38,328 bases of DNA from JAAYCI01 sp964370445 (GTDB taxonomy: Bacteria > Bacillota > Clostridia > Oscillospirales > Ruminococcaceae): the NCBI GenBank assembly GCA_964370445.1, contig CAYJJK010000011.1:1-38328 (forward strand), given 5' to 3'. This document shows, piece by piece, positions 31,901 to 38,328 of this stretch. The notes under the pieces were generated by a model. The model was not told the DNA's origin and did not search any database. It was given only the letters and a program-made list of their open reading frames with translations. Positions within the stretch are counted from its first letter, which is position 1. Every line of letters starts with the position of its first letter. The position numbers and the translations under genes were made by a program.

Positions 31901-32982
31901 TCTCTGTATATGGGCAAGATTTAGACGACTTGATTGAGGAAGCCGAACGGCTTACACTAGAGCTTAGAAAAATTGAAGGCCTTGAAGATATTGACAATGG
32001 ACTTAGTGATAATCAACCCGAAATAAGAATTACCGTAGACAAAGAAAAAGCCGTTGAACATGGGCTGCTCACTGCACAAATTTTTGCCGAAGTTGCCGAA
32101 AGAATTTTAACCGAAACCGATTCAACTGAAATTGAAATCGAGCAAGAAGACAGAGATATCGTACTTTATAGCGAAGAAAATCAAAGCATGCGTTTAGAAG
32201 ACCTTGAAAATATGGTGATTGAATATGAGGACATGCAAGGTGAGCTTCAAGAAGCGGCGCTTTCTGAAATTTCCACCATCACCGAAACGCAAAGCCTCAA
32301 CAGTGTGTTTCGGGAAAATCAAAGAAGAACTATCAACCTAAGTGCCACTGTTGCCGAAGGATACAATATCACCCTCGTCACAAATGAAATCACCTCTGCT
32401 TTAGAAAATTATGAACCGATTTCTGGCAATTCCATCGAAATCGGCGGCGAAAATGATACCATCATGGAAGCCATGGAACAACTGGTTTTGATGTTTCTTT
32501 TAGCCATTGTCATCATTTATGGCATCATGGTAGCCCAGTTTCAATCCTTAAAATTCCCATTCATTGTAATGTTCACCATCCCACTTGCCATGACAGGCGG
32601 CTTTTTAGCACTGCTTATCACCGGCCAAGAAATTAGTGTGGTTGCAATGGTTGGTTTTGTGATGCTCTCGGGCATCATAGTGAACAACGGCATTGTTCTT
32701 ATCGATTACATCAATATTTTACGCGGAGGTGGCATGCCCAAACGCGATGCCATCATCCTTGCGGGCAAAACGCGTATGCGTCCCATTTTAATGACAGCGC
32801 TCACCACAGTGTTAGGCCTGGTTTTTATGGCTGTGGGTACCGGTGTGGGCACTGAAATGATGCAACCCATTGCCATTGTTTGTATCGGCGGGCTTTTGTA
32901 TGCCACCTTGATGACTCTATTTGTGGTTCCTGTTTTATATGATATATTTAGCACCAAAGAGATAGAGGTTATCGACGTGTAA
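28909..32982 (+). CDS. RND-family (HAE1-like) efflux permease with large coiled-coil insertion
   Basis: A 1357-residue RND exporter; AcrB-like relatives are about 1030-1050. The ends are typical: TM1 at 10-30, porter segments (YVGATPEEVEDTVTRPLEQ), TM2-TM6 with GMLVDNSVVVIENIYRLR (proton-relay Asp kept, second Asp replaced by Asn as in many Firmicute members), a second porter half, and TM8-TM12 with SGIIVNNGIVLIDY. Residues about 203-524 are an extra segment rich in Leu, Glu, Gln and Ala with strong heptad character, a long antiparallel coiled coil. It lies in the first porter half just before TMDMVNQILTAQNFSMPAG, which resumes the normal fold. No membrane fusion protein or outer-membrane channel is encoded nearby. 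Substrate unknown; lipids, peptides or drugs are all possible. AAAGGAG precedes the ATG. Confidence 0.93.
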   Translation: MLSRFSVKKPLTIFVAVVMVIILGFVSFGNMIPDLLPSINLPYAVVVTAYVGATPEEVEDTVTRPLEQSMASLENINTISSINSDNVSQIILEFNDTANMDVMVPEIREKINAVSGNWPDTVSTPFIMKLNPDILPVVTTAVNLEGKSNAELTQLVEDELLSELEGVSGVASVDMNGNVQEQVNVLLSQSKIDALNQRISNSLSEEFREAEGELDEAEQELLDGLSEVNQNQDSLEDARQQLEAGDDQLIAQTVQVENTLQSEQTALENGITEVQNQITLANATLSTLETTHTTLTALSSELKNLYARKDSLSGNIAELTTIKNTYPALTAKVSDLQAQIAPLEAQEAAGTLTDEQKVQLTAYRAELVVAQNEVNVANAKLAAHGTDFAGIDAKIDEYNSELTLVEAAVSAAEATMRTLSINNVSELDAKIAEMLTQIEATKVGIAQLEATLTQMKQGAITLSEALAELSRQQLSGVLEISAGLSEIIAGQAALTGVETDLESAREQMDTAREDLEEQEESALQSATVEITMDMVNQILTAQNFSMPAGYITEDNVDYLIRIGDTVESLEDLQNLPLMHIDMEDVGTVYLSDVADVFLTDNANLLYSKVNGENALILSFSKQPTYATATVSQNLNEKFAQLSLEYEGLSFANLLDQGDYIDLVIDSVLESLIYGAILSILVLLFCLRDIRPTVIIAFSIPISLLFAMVLMYFSGVSLNIISLSGLAIGVGMLVDNSVVVIENIYRLRSEGVTTFKAAAKGASQVTGAITASTLTTVMVFLPIVFIDGITRDLFTDMALTVGYSLLASLFVAITLVPALASKMLKKEKERNDFLFQKLISKYETAARVALNRKPIVLITSLVLLVGSATLILLQGFIFMPTMSSTELTVSVPLSPNSPFADDVALADEFYNRLDEIPELKTIGVTLPSEDVDAVSNFMSMSMGGADEISINCILFDDAERGDAEVSREIVAIGEEYGLEVEVTGASSMTSMFGGSGVTLSVYGQDLDDLIEEAERLTLELRKIEGLEDIDNGLSDNQPEIRITVDKEKAVEHGLLTAQIFAEVAERILTETDSTEIEIEQEDRDIVLYSEENQSMRLEDLENMVIEYEDMQGELQEAALSEISTITETQSLNSVFRENQRRTINLSATVAEGYNITLVTNEITSALENYEPISGNSIEIGGENDTIMEAMEQLVLMFLLAIVIIYGIMVAQFQSLKFPFIVMFTIPLAMTGGFLALLITGQEISVVAMVGFVMLSGIIVNNGIVLIDYINILRGGGMPKRDAIILAGKTRMRPILMTALTTVLGLVFMAVGTGVGTEMMQPIAIVCIGGLLYATLMTLFVVPVLYDIFSTKEIEVIDV

Positions 32983-33017
32983 TGCCAAAATGCTTACACT
33001 CTATCTTTTGAAATTCA

Positions 33018-33045
33018 TTGGGCACAAGCGCCCATTTTGCATTTT
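33018..33045. terminator. Weak hairpin between convergent RND and Mrp genes
   Basis: TGGGC (33019-33023) pairs with GCCCA (33030-33034) across a 6-base loop, followed on the plus strand by TTTTGCATTTT. It is short for an intrinsic terminator but is the only candidate between the two convergent units. Confidence 0.4.
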
Positions 33046-34627
33046 ATAAAAGCAAAAATGCAGTTAGTGCTATATAAAAAACAAGTATAACCATAATAAT
33101 TTGCTGAAAATTCCATGATCGATTTCGTAGCCCATACAGCAATTTACTTTTGCAAAGTAAGCCCCTGTATACAGCAAATGCAGCGGCCACATACACCCCA
33201 TATATCAAGCATTTTTCTGCATAAATCTGTGAATTTATATACAAATTTGTGTCAAATAAGACATTGACTACTTGCGTTCCGAATATCCCACCCAAAAGCG
33301 AGCATAGCCCTAAAAATAATACCACAAACTTTTTTTGTGTGCTTTGTTTTTGTTTCACTTCACCTTTGCCCCAAAGCATATGCGAATACTTTACAAACGA
33401 GAGAATTGTGCCAAAATTCACAACCAACATCAGCACTTCTAAAGGCTGCCCTTTTACGCCATACTGCATAAAATATTTAGAAATTGAGGCATTGAAAAAC
33501 GGTGCTCCACTGATGGCCAGTATGCCTAAAATTGTGGCGATACCCGTCAGTGGCATGGTTTTAAGCACACCGTGTATTTTGCGAATGTCTCTTGTTTTAT
33601 ATTGTTTAATAATCATGCCTGCCGTTAAAAAGAGCAGTGATTTAAAAAGTGCATGGCAAATAATATGATATAGAGCGCCATAAGTGGAAATTTCATTTTG
33701 TGAAGTAAGTCCCAAAGACATTAGGCCAATTTGCGAAATGGTGTGAAAGGCCAAAATCAGTTTGATATCTGTTTGGGCAAGTGCCATTACAAACCCAATA
33801 ATGGCGGTGCAAGCACCAATCACCGTGAAGAACAGTGTATAATCAATCACTTGTGAAAAAAGGCTTGTAAATACAAAAAACAAGTAGATTCCATTTTTTA
33901 CATAAAGGCCAGACAAAATAGCAGATACCGACGAAGGTGCACTTGGCGTTGCATGCGCGCGCGGCAGCCAGCTAAACAAAGGGAAAAAGGCACTTTTTAA
34001 GCAAATGGCTGTCATGATAAACGCAAACGGAACCACCAAGCTTTCCGGATTAACACTTGGCATCATTTGCGAAATTTTTGAAATAGAAAGAACCCCAAAT
34101 ACTTTATAAAGATAACCGATGCCAAACAGATAAAACAACATACAGATCACTTGGGAAAGAAGATACACCATACCATCATAAACAGAGCGAGAATCGCGTT
34201 TATACATAATTAAAATGGCCACCACCACCGTGGCAACCTCTAATAAAACATAAAGATTAAATAAATCGTCTGCCAGAAAAACCCCACACAAAAGCCCCTG
34301 TAAAATCAAAAAAAGCATAACAAATTTTGAATCAAAAAAACTTTCGTGCATGGTATACAAAAACGAAATAAAAAACAAAAAAATGGATAGACCAACAAGG
34401 GCCAAAGTGTAGCGGTTTGCCGTAAGGGTAATGCCAAGAATTGGGTTTTGTGCACCCAGTGTTTCAAAGATACTCCCCTCTTGCACAATGCGCCAAAACA
34501 CCCTGATAAAATATAAAAATAGCGCGCTCTCCAATATGGTTGCAAAAATTCTAAGCGGCAGCTTTGGCACGGTATAGGCCAAAACCGCACAAAAAATGGG
34601 CACCAGCACAAAATACAGTAATGTCAT
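33044..34627 (-). CDS. mrpD: Mrp complex subunit D (NuoL/N-like proton-translocating antiporter subunit)
   Basis: A 527-residue membrane protein with about 14 helices, of the NuoN/MrpD family. Ion-channel residues are kept: the Glu in NLYVLLEVATVVV (TM5), the Lys in CLKSAFFPLFSWLPRAHATPSAPSSVSA, shown here only in part, and the Lys in GLYVKNGIY. It should be the proton-translocating antiporter module of the complex. It is the last gene of the seven-gene operon, overlapping mrpC by four bases (ATGA). It is the only large antiporter-type subunit in the operon; the MrpA-type subunit expected in a canonical Mrp complex is absent. It ends convergent to the RND gene. Confidence 0.93.
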   Translation of the reverse strand: MTLLYFVLVPIFCAVLAYTVPKLPLRIFATILESALFLYFIRVFWRIVQEGSIFETLGAQNPILGITLTANRYTLALVGLSIFLFFISFLYTMHESFFDSKFVMLFLILQGLLCGVFLADDLFNLYVLLEVATVVVAILIMYKRDSRSVYDGMVYLLSQVICMLFYLFGIGYLYKVFGVLSISKISQMMPSVNPESLVVPFAFIMTAICLKSAFFPLFSWLPRAHATPSAPSSVSAILSGLYVKNGIYLFFVFTSLFSQVIDYTLFFTVIGACTAIIGFVMALAQTDIKLILAFHTISQIGLMSLGLTSQNEISTYGALYHIICHALFKSLLFLTAGMIIKQYKTRDIRKIHGVLKTMPLTGIATILGILAISGAPFFNASISKYFMQYGVKGQPLEVLMLVVNFGTILSFVKYSHMLWGKGEVKQKQSTQKKFVVLFLGLCSLLGGIFGTQVVNVLFDTNLYINSQIYAEKCLIYGVYVAAAFAVYRGLLCKSKLLYGLRNRSWNFQQIIMVILVFYIALTAFLLL

Positions 34628-34974
34628 ACATTATGATCCATCCTTTTTTTGTGTATCGCCGTCCAGTCAGAGTTTCCGTATAGGTGATATAAATGGATAA
34701 ACATGCACAATGAAATAGCCGTAACCGCAACCCCTATTACAATTGCTGTTATCATCAACGCTTGCGGCAAAGGGTCGGCAACTGCTTTTGAGGCTGTTCC
34801 AATGGGTGCAGATGCTTGCGGTGTTGCGAACATGGTAACATAAAAGGTAACGGCAGCCACCTCCATAATACCGATGCAAATAACAGTTTTCAAGATACGA
34901 CGGCTGCTAAAAATACCCGCTATACCTATAAAAAACAGTGCAAGCGAAACATTTTCTCCATTTAAAATTTCCAT
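34624..34974 (-). CDS. mrpC: Mrp complex subunit C (NuoK-like)
   Basis: A 116-residue protein with three helices, similar to NuoK/MnhC. It contains the conserved Glu in ICIGIMEVAAVTFYV, and a loop with ADPLPQALMITAIVIGVAVTA, quoted here only in part, which is the family signature. It pairs with subunit D in the membrane. I chose the ATG at 34974 because GGAAAGGGG lies just upstream; an earlier TTG (34992) would overlap that site. It follows the MbhE/MnhB fusion gene by 49 bases and overlaps mrpD by four bases. Confidence 0.92.
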   Translation of the reverse strand: MEILNGENVSLALFFIGIAGIFSSRRILKTVICIGIMEVAAVTFYVTMFATPQASAPIGTASKAVADPLPQALMITAIVIGVAVTAISLCMFIHLYHLYGNSDWTAIHKKRMDHNV

Positions 34975-35023
34975 TCTTAAACCCCTTTCCAAAAGAGAAG
35001 CGCCCCTTATTTAGCCTCTTTAG

Positions 35024-35695
35024 CTAAGAGTCTTCATAATGAACAAACCGATAGAATACGATGCTAAGCCCACAAAACACTTTGATCCCAATTAAAAAAT
35101 TCATCACAATCAAGTATCCCACATTGTATTCCGGCAAATGCAAATACAAATTGGAGGTTGCAAACACCACTGCTATAGCACACAACGTTAAAAACAACAA
35201 TTTTTCAAGTTTTTCATAGGCATGAAAACGGATAAATTTTTCTGGTTTGATTAAATATACACAGATAAGAACTGCCGATAATGCCGCACCTCCTTGAAAC
35301 CCTCCACCGGGAGTATTGTGCCCATTTACAATGAGATACAACCCAAGCATCATGATGATAGGAATGACAAGGGCAATGGTGTTTACAGGGGCTTTTTGTT
35401 TTTTTTCGTCTGCCTTTTCCAAAACCAAGGGTACTTCGTGCTCGTGCCGAGAAAAATGGATCACCCCCATCACGCTCACCAAAAGCATCAAAGCCTCAAA
35501 AATGGTGTCGAAAATGCGATAATTTAAATAAATTGATGCCACAGCGTTTTTTGCGTTTGTCTCAGAGGCGTAATGGTCCATCACCGCCTCAAACAACACA
35601 GGCGTCTGTGTGGCTGTTGTGCCAAGCGAAGCGTATACCGTAAGTAAGCCCGCAAAAAGTGCCAAAATGAAACCGAAAAGTCGAATCCATTTCAT
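35024..35695 (-). CDS. mrpB: MbhE-like/MnhB fusion subunit of the Mrp complex
   Basis: A 223-residue protein. The N-terminal part (about 1-90) has two helices and the TNAVASIYLNYR-like segment (NAKNAVASIYLNYRIFDT) of MbhE, the domain found at the C terminus of MrpA in Bacillus. The second part (about 105-220) is MnhB/MrpB, with the signature GHNTPGGGFQGG and four helices. Such fusions occur in Mbh-type gas-evolving complexes and in Mrp operons that lack a full MrpA. It overlaps the DUF4040 gene by four bases and is followed after 49 bases by mrpC. Confidence 0.88.
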   Translation of the reverse strand: MKWIRLFGFILALFAGLLTVYASLGTTATQTPVLFEAVMDHYASETNAKNAVASIYLNYRIFDTIFEALMLLVSVMGVIHFSRHEHEVPLVLEKADEKKQKAPVNTIALVIPIIMMLGLYLIVNGHNTPGGGFQGGAALSAVLICVYLIKPEKFIRFHAYEKLEKLLFLTLCAIAVVFATSNLYLHLPEYNVGYLIVMNFLIGIKVFCGLSIVFYRFVHYEDS

Positions 35696-36240
35696 AATGC
35701 ATCCTCGTCACTAGCGTTTACAAAAACCACGCGCTCGCCTACAAAAGTGTTTTCTAATATTTTTTTTATAGCAAGCACATGTAGCTCTGTGTCCGAGCCA
35801 TATATTGTAATTTGATCATTTTTGCTTTGTAAAATCAAATCAAACAAATGCTCACTCGCAATTTTTTCAGGTTTCTCCCAGGTATACACTGCTTGCGCCT
35901 CTAAATCATGGCCTGAGAGGTATTGGGTAATTTGAGAGACAACGTCCTTCATTTCTGCTTGCAATTGGCGGTCACTTTTAGGTTTTTTTTCACCACAAGT
36001 AAAATAAATATAGAACGTTCTGTGTTTTTTTAAGGCCACAATCAATAAAATGGTGGAAAGTGCACTTCCAATTACGGCTTCGGCAATGGCAACATCCGGT
36101 TCATGATACAATAGATAGCAAAAAGAGGCCACAAGTGAAAAAGCGCCTAGCGCAATAATGATGCGTTTATAATTTCGACAAATCACAATATACACTGCCA
36201 GTACAAGCATCAAAATGAAAATCAGTTTATCTGCTGTCAT
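35692..36240 (-). CDS. DUF4040 (MbhD-like) subunit with soluble C-terminal extension
   Basis: A 182-residue protein. Residues about 1-75 are the three-helix DUF4040/MbhD domain (YHEPDVAIAEAVIGSALSTI, the family signature), elsewhere part of MrpA. After a basic linker, residues about 92-182 form a soluble domain with alternating helices and strands (QAVYTWEKPEKIASEHLFDLI, quoted here as QAVYTWEKPEKIASEHLF; VFVNASDEDA at the end). It is not part of standard MbhD and I do not recognise it. It resembles a small ligand-binding or regulatory domain in pattern only. It overlaps mrpG by 14 bases and the MbhE/MnhB gene by four bases, so it belongs to the complex. Confidence 0.85.
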   Translation of the reverse strand: MTADKLIFILMLVLAVYIVICRNYKRIIIALGAFSLVASFCYLLYHEPDVAIAEAVIGSALSTILLIVALKKHRTFYIYFTCGEKKPKSDRQLQAEMKDVVSQITQYLSGHDLEAQAVYTWEKPEKIASEHLFDLILQSKNDQITIYGSDTELHVLAIKKILENTFVGERVVFVNASDEDAL

Positions 36241-36535
36241 CTTCTTCCCCCTCTCTTAGCTTATACCCCGAATAGTAGGCCGAGGCCGCAATGGAGGAAG
36301 TAACAATGGGGTTTATAATTAAAATAACCATCATGATAAAAACCACTTTTAACGTAAACCAATTGAATCCACTTAAAAACGCAACGCCAATGAGCACCGT
36401 AATAAAACCAACCGTATCTATATCCGCAGCAGAAAGAAGGCGTGCATAAAAATTGTGAAATCGCAACACACCAAGCAATCCAATGCTGATAAAAAAAATC
36501 CCCAACACAATTAAGAAAGTTCCTATGATGGTCAT
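36227..36535 (-). CDS. mrpG: Mrp complex subunit G
   Basis: A 102-residue protein with three helices. The MnhG/MrpG signature is visible in GLLGVLRFHNFYARLLSAAD, followed by the GVAFLSG and IINPIVTSSIAASAYYSG helices. It belongs to the small membrane core with subunits E and F. The acidic tail (EGEEDDSR) overlaps the start of the DUF4040 gene by 14 bases. It lies 13 bases after mrpF. Confidence 0.92.
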   Translation of the reverse strand: MTIIGTFLIVLGIFFISIGLLGVLRFHNFYARLLSAADIDTVGFITVLIGVAFLSGFNWFTLKVVFIMMVILIINPIVTSSIAASAYYSGYKLREGEEDDSR

Positions 36536-36548
36536 ATTGTCCCTTTCC

Positions 36549-36806
36549 TCATTTGTCTTTGCGTAAAATTCTAGCTATGGAAGTGGTGCCCACAAAACCG
36601 AGCAGCGCAAACACCAAGCTGATGTCAAGGTAATATGAGTGCCCGTTTTGGTAGGAGTATAAAATCATAATCATGATGATTTTGCTGGACAACAACGAAA
36701 ACCCCAGCAAACGCTCCCAAACAGATGGCCCCGCCAAAATGCGATACCCGCTAACAAATGCGGCAATAATTAAAATTAAGATAACAATGTTAAGAAACAT
36801 TTTCAC
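36549..36806 (-). CDS. mrpF: Mrp complex subunit F
   Basis: An 85-residue protein with three helices and the MnhF/MrpF signature RILAGPSVWERLLGFSLLSS and the Asp-containing YYLDISLVFALLGFVGT. It overlaps mrpE by four bases (ATGA) and precedes mrpG by 13 bases, the usual E-F-G order. Confidence 0.92.
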   Translation of the reverse strand: MKMFLNIVILILIIAAFVSGYRILAGPSVWERLLGFSLLSSKIIMIMILYSYQNGHSYYLDISLVFALLGFVGTTSIARILRKDK

Positions 36807-37309
36807 ACCTCATTTTTTTTGGTGTATTTGGCAGCCGCGTTTTCAAGCGAAAGCAAAAGCGGTTCAAAGGCATCTTGTGGATTTTTTTCTTCTGCATGTA
36901 CAGAAAGAACTGTAAACACGCCTTTTTTATTTTCTACTGTAACCGTGCCAGGTGTCAAAGTGATAGAGGATGCCAACATGTTGTGCAAAAATTCATTTTT
37001 GATGTCTTTATGGATACGAAAAGTTACAAAGTTTGGCTTTGCATCCCCTTTTATTATCATGATTGTGGCCCGTATTCCATTGCGGTAAATCTCTTTAAAA
37101 AGAAATGCCAAATACTGCAATAAATTCAAAGGCGGTAGAAAAAAAACTTGGCTATAGCGAAAGCCCAGCAACCGATTGGTTGTCCATAAGCATGCCACTG
37201 TCACCAAAATCCCTAAACCGATACTAACAAAAGATAAAGTTTCATTCATCACAAGCCAAACCAAAAATAAACCTAATGCCGAAACCAGCACCCCTATTTT
37301 TGAATACAC
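36803..37309 (-). CDS. mrpE: Mrp complex subunit E
   Basis: A 168-residue protein of the MnhE/MrpE family. N-terminal helices (about 1-70) include VWLVMNETLSFVSIGLG, followed by LLQYLAFLFKEIYRNGI. A cytoplasmic beta-rich domain carries SSITLTPGTVTVE, the conserved segment of the family, and LSVHAEEKN. It is the first gene of the operon. The start is taken as GTG at 37309 because a near-perfect GGAGGTGAT ribosome binding site lies six bases upstream; an ATG at 37336 would place that site inside the gene. The promoter is at 37348-37376. Confidence 0.9.
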   Translation of the reverse strand: MYSKIGVLVSALGLFLVWLVMNETLSFVSIGLGILVTVACLWTTNRLLGFRYSQVFFLPPLNLLQYLAFLFKEIYRNGIRATIMIIKGDAKPNFVTFRIHKDIKNEFLHNMLASSITLTPGTVTVENKKGVFTVLSVHAEEKNPQDAFEPLLLSLENAAAKYTKKNEV

Positions 37310-37347
37310 CGTGATATCACCTCCAAACAAATGCATTGTTTTAAAAT

Positions 37348-37376
37348 ATTATACACAAAAGATTAACTTTTTTCAA
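37348..37376 (-). promoter_or_regulatory. Predicted promoter of the Mrp operon
   Basis: Minus-strand TTGAAA (37371-37376), a 17-base spacer and a perfect TATAAT (37348-37353). The leader to the GTG start at 37309 is about 30 bases and contains the strong ribosome binding site. Confidence 0.85.
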
Positions 37377-37772
37377 TATTTTTATTATTAATATCTACAA
37401 AAATTACCTTCTCGTCCTCACTTTCTTGCCTTTTATGATGTCATATACTATAATATTTTTCATTATTCTATTTTGCCTATATTGCCCAGTATTTGCAAAT
37501 TTTCTAGTTTTTAGTATGTTACAAGGTATACTCCTTCAACATTCTTATAAGCCCTTTGGCACAAAATTCCCTTTTCTTTATAACTAACCTGCTTACAGCT
37601 TATATCTCCCTGCCATTTCACATTAAAATCCATCTTATCCACCGATGGAACCATTGAATTTTGCTCAAAAAAAACAACTAAACAGTTTTTGTTTAAACCA
37701 TATAGTTCATAAAATTTAACTTTTTTATCTTTATCAAAGATTGGACATTTCTCTGTGTCAGAACGGAGCCCT
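37377..37772. other. AT-rich intergenic region between Mrp operon and Y-family polymerase
   Basis: About 400 bases without a convincing gene. A 98-codon minus-strand frame (37511-37807) fills part of it and overlaps the polymerase start, but it lacks a ribosome binding site. I found no clear LexA-type operator before the polymerase gene. Confidence 0.4.
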
Positions 37773-38328
37773 ATGCAAAATAAAACTTTTATCGCCATCG
37801 ATCTCAAAAGCTTCTATGCCTCTGTGGAGTGCATGGATCGCGGCCTTGACCCAATGACAACCCACCTCGTGGTAGCCGACCAAAGCCGTACAGAAAAAAC
37901 CATCTGTCTTGCCGTGTCTCCTTCTCTAAAAAGCTATGGTATTTCAGGAAGATCGCGGCTTTTTGAGGTGGTGCAAAAAGTGAAGCAAGTTAATGCCGAG
38001 CGCCGCCGATGCATCTCAGGCGGTGATTTTCGCGGTGTATCTTGCTCTGCGCCACAGCTTGCCTCATCGCCCGATTTAGAGCTTTCTTACATCGTTGCCC
38101 CGCCCCAAATGGGACATTATATACAAGTAAGTGCACTCATATATCAAATATATTTAAAGTACATTGCACCCGAAGACATGCATATCTATTCCATTGACGA
38201 AGTATTTATCGATGCCACACAATATTTAAAATTATATAAAACAACCGCTAAAGAACTTGCTATGAAGATGATTTTAGATGTGCTCAACACCACAGGTGTT
38301 ACAGCCACAGCAGGCATTGGCACCAATT
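37773..38328 (+). CDS. Y-family DNA polymerase (UmuC/DinB-like), 3' end outside window
   Basis: The first 185 codons of a translesion DNA polymerase are present; the frame runs off the right edge. The palm domain is visible: FIAIDLKSFYASVECMDRG carries the first metal Asp and the steric-gate Tyr region, and YSIDEVFIDAT carries the second acidic pair. The form of the segment between them (VVADQSRTEKTICLAVSP, then SGRSRLFEV) is that of the UvrX/YqjW-like Firmicute branch, close to plasmid and phage-borne UmuC homologues, and less like classical DinB. The ATG at 37773 follows CGGAG by five bases. No YolD-like partner is visible upstream; one could lie to the right of the window. Confidence 0.92.
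   Translation, partial: MQNKTFIAIDLKSFYASVECMDRGLDPMTTHLVVADQSRTEKTICLAVSPSLKSYGISGRSRLFEVVQKVKQVNAERRRCISGGDFRGVSCSAPQLASSPDLELSYIVAPPQMGHYIQVSALIYQIYLKYIAPEDMHIYSIDEVFIDATQYLKLYKTTAKELAMKMILDVLNTTGVTATAGIGTN

Noticed and set aside
37511..37807. A 98-codon minus-strand reading frame overlapping the start of the Y-family polymerase gene
   Set aside because: It starts with TTG inside the polymerase gene, lacks a ribosome binding site and matches nothing I know. The polymerase start on the other strand is clear. It could be a gene remnant.
1..38328. Insertion sequences, prophage genes, CRISPR arrays, tRNA or rRNA genes
   Set aside because: I looked for transposase or integrase motifs, long direct repeats with spacers and tRNA-like cloverleaf sequences and saw none. 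A dedicated tRNA and repeat search would confirm this.

Overview
The window looks like a chromosomal segment of a low-to-moderate-GC Gram-positive anaerobe, most likely a Clostridia-type Firmicute. The evidence is a SAM-I riboswitch in front of metK, a glmS ribozyme in front of glmS, RecD2 followed by a ComF-family gene, a DUF5685 gene, strong AGGAGG-type ribosome binding sites, several GTG and TTG starts, and near-consensus sigma-A promoters. This is inference from gene content; no rRNA, tRNA, insertion sequence, prophage or CRISPR array was seen.

Region 1 (1-5523) is a cluster of diguanylate-cyclase-type genes. Three lie in tandem on the minus strand (one cut by the left edge) and one is divergent on the plus strand. 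Each has its own N-terminal membrane sensor. Region 2 (5748-13397, minus strand) is a tight five-gene run: MBL-fold hydrolase, GAF/HD-GYP protein, FecR-domain lipoprotein, CHASE2 adenylate cyclase and secreted NHL propeller. It is driven by one promoter and a leader with two mutually exclusive hairpins. It reads as an envelope-linked cyclic-nucleotide signalling module beside the c-di-GMP cluster, and it is the most unusual system here.

Region 3 (13751-24225) is mostly housekeeping and small operons: an ABC1/UbiB-like kinase with an inserted loop, an amidohydrolase, a phosphopantetheinyl transferase with an RsbW-like kinase, glmS with its ribozyme, a three-gene unit (DUF5685, degenerate J-domain protein, membrane protein), and lysA divergent from that unit. 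Region 4 (24256-28532) is metK under SAM-I control, followed by recD2 and a ComF-family gene in close succession.

Region 5 (28909-37309) holds a very large RND exporter with about 320 extra coiled-coil residues in its periplasmic-type domain. Converging on it is a seven-gene Mrp/Mbh-type cation/proton antiporter operon (E, F, G, DUF4040, MbhE-MnhB, C, D) with no MrpA-type antiporter subunit. The right edge (37773-38328) carries the start of a Y-family DNA polymerase gene.

Together the window combines second-messenger signalling (c-di-GMP and probably cAMP), envelope sensing, ion homeostasis and efflux with core metabolism under RNA control. Promoters, terminators and RNA elements were located by reading the sequence and are predictions.
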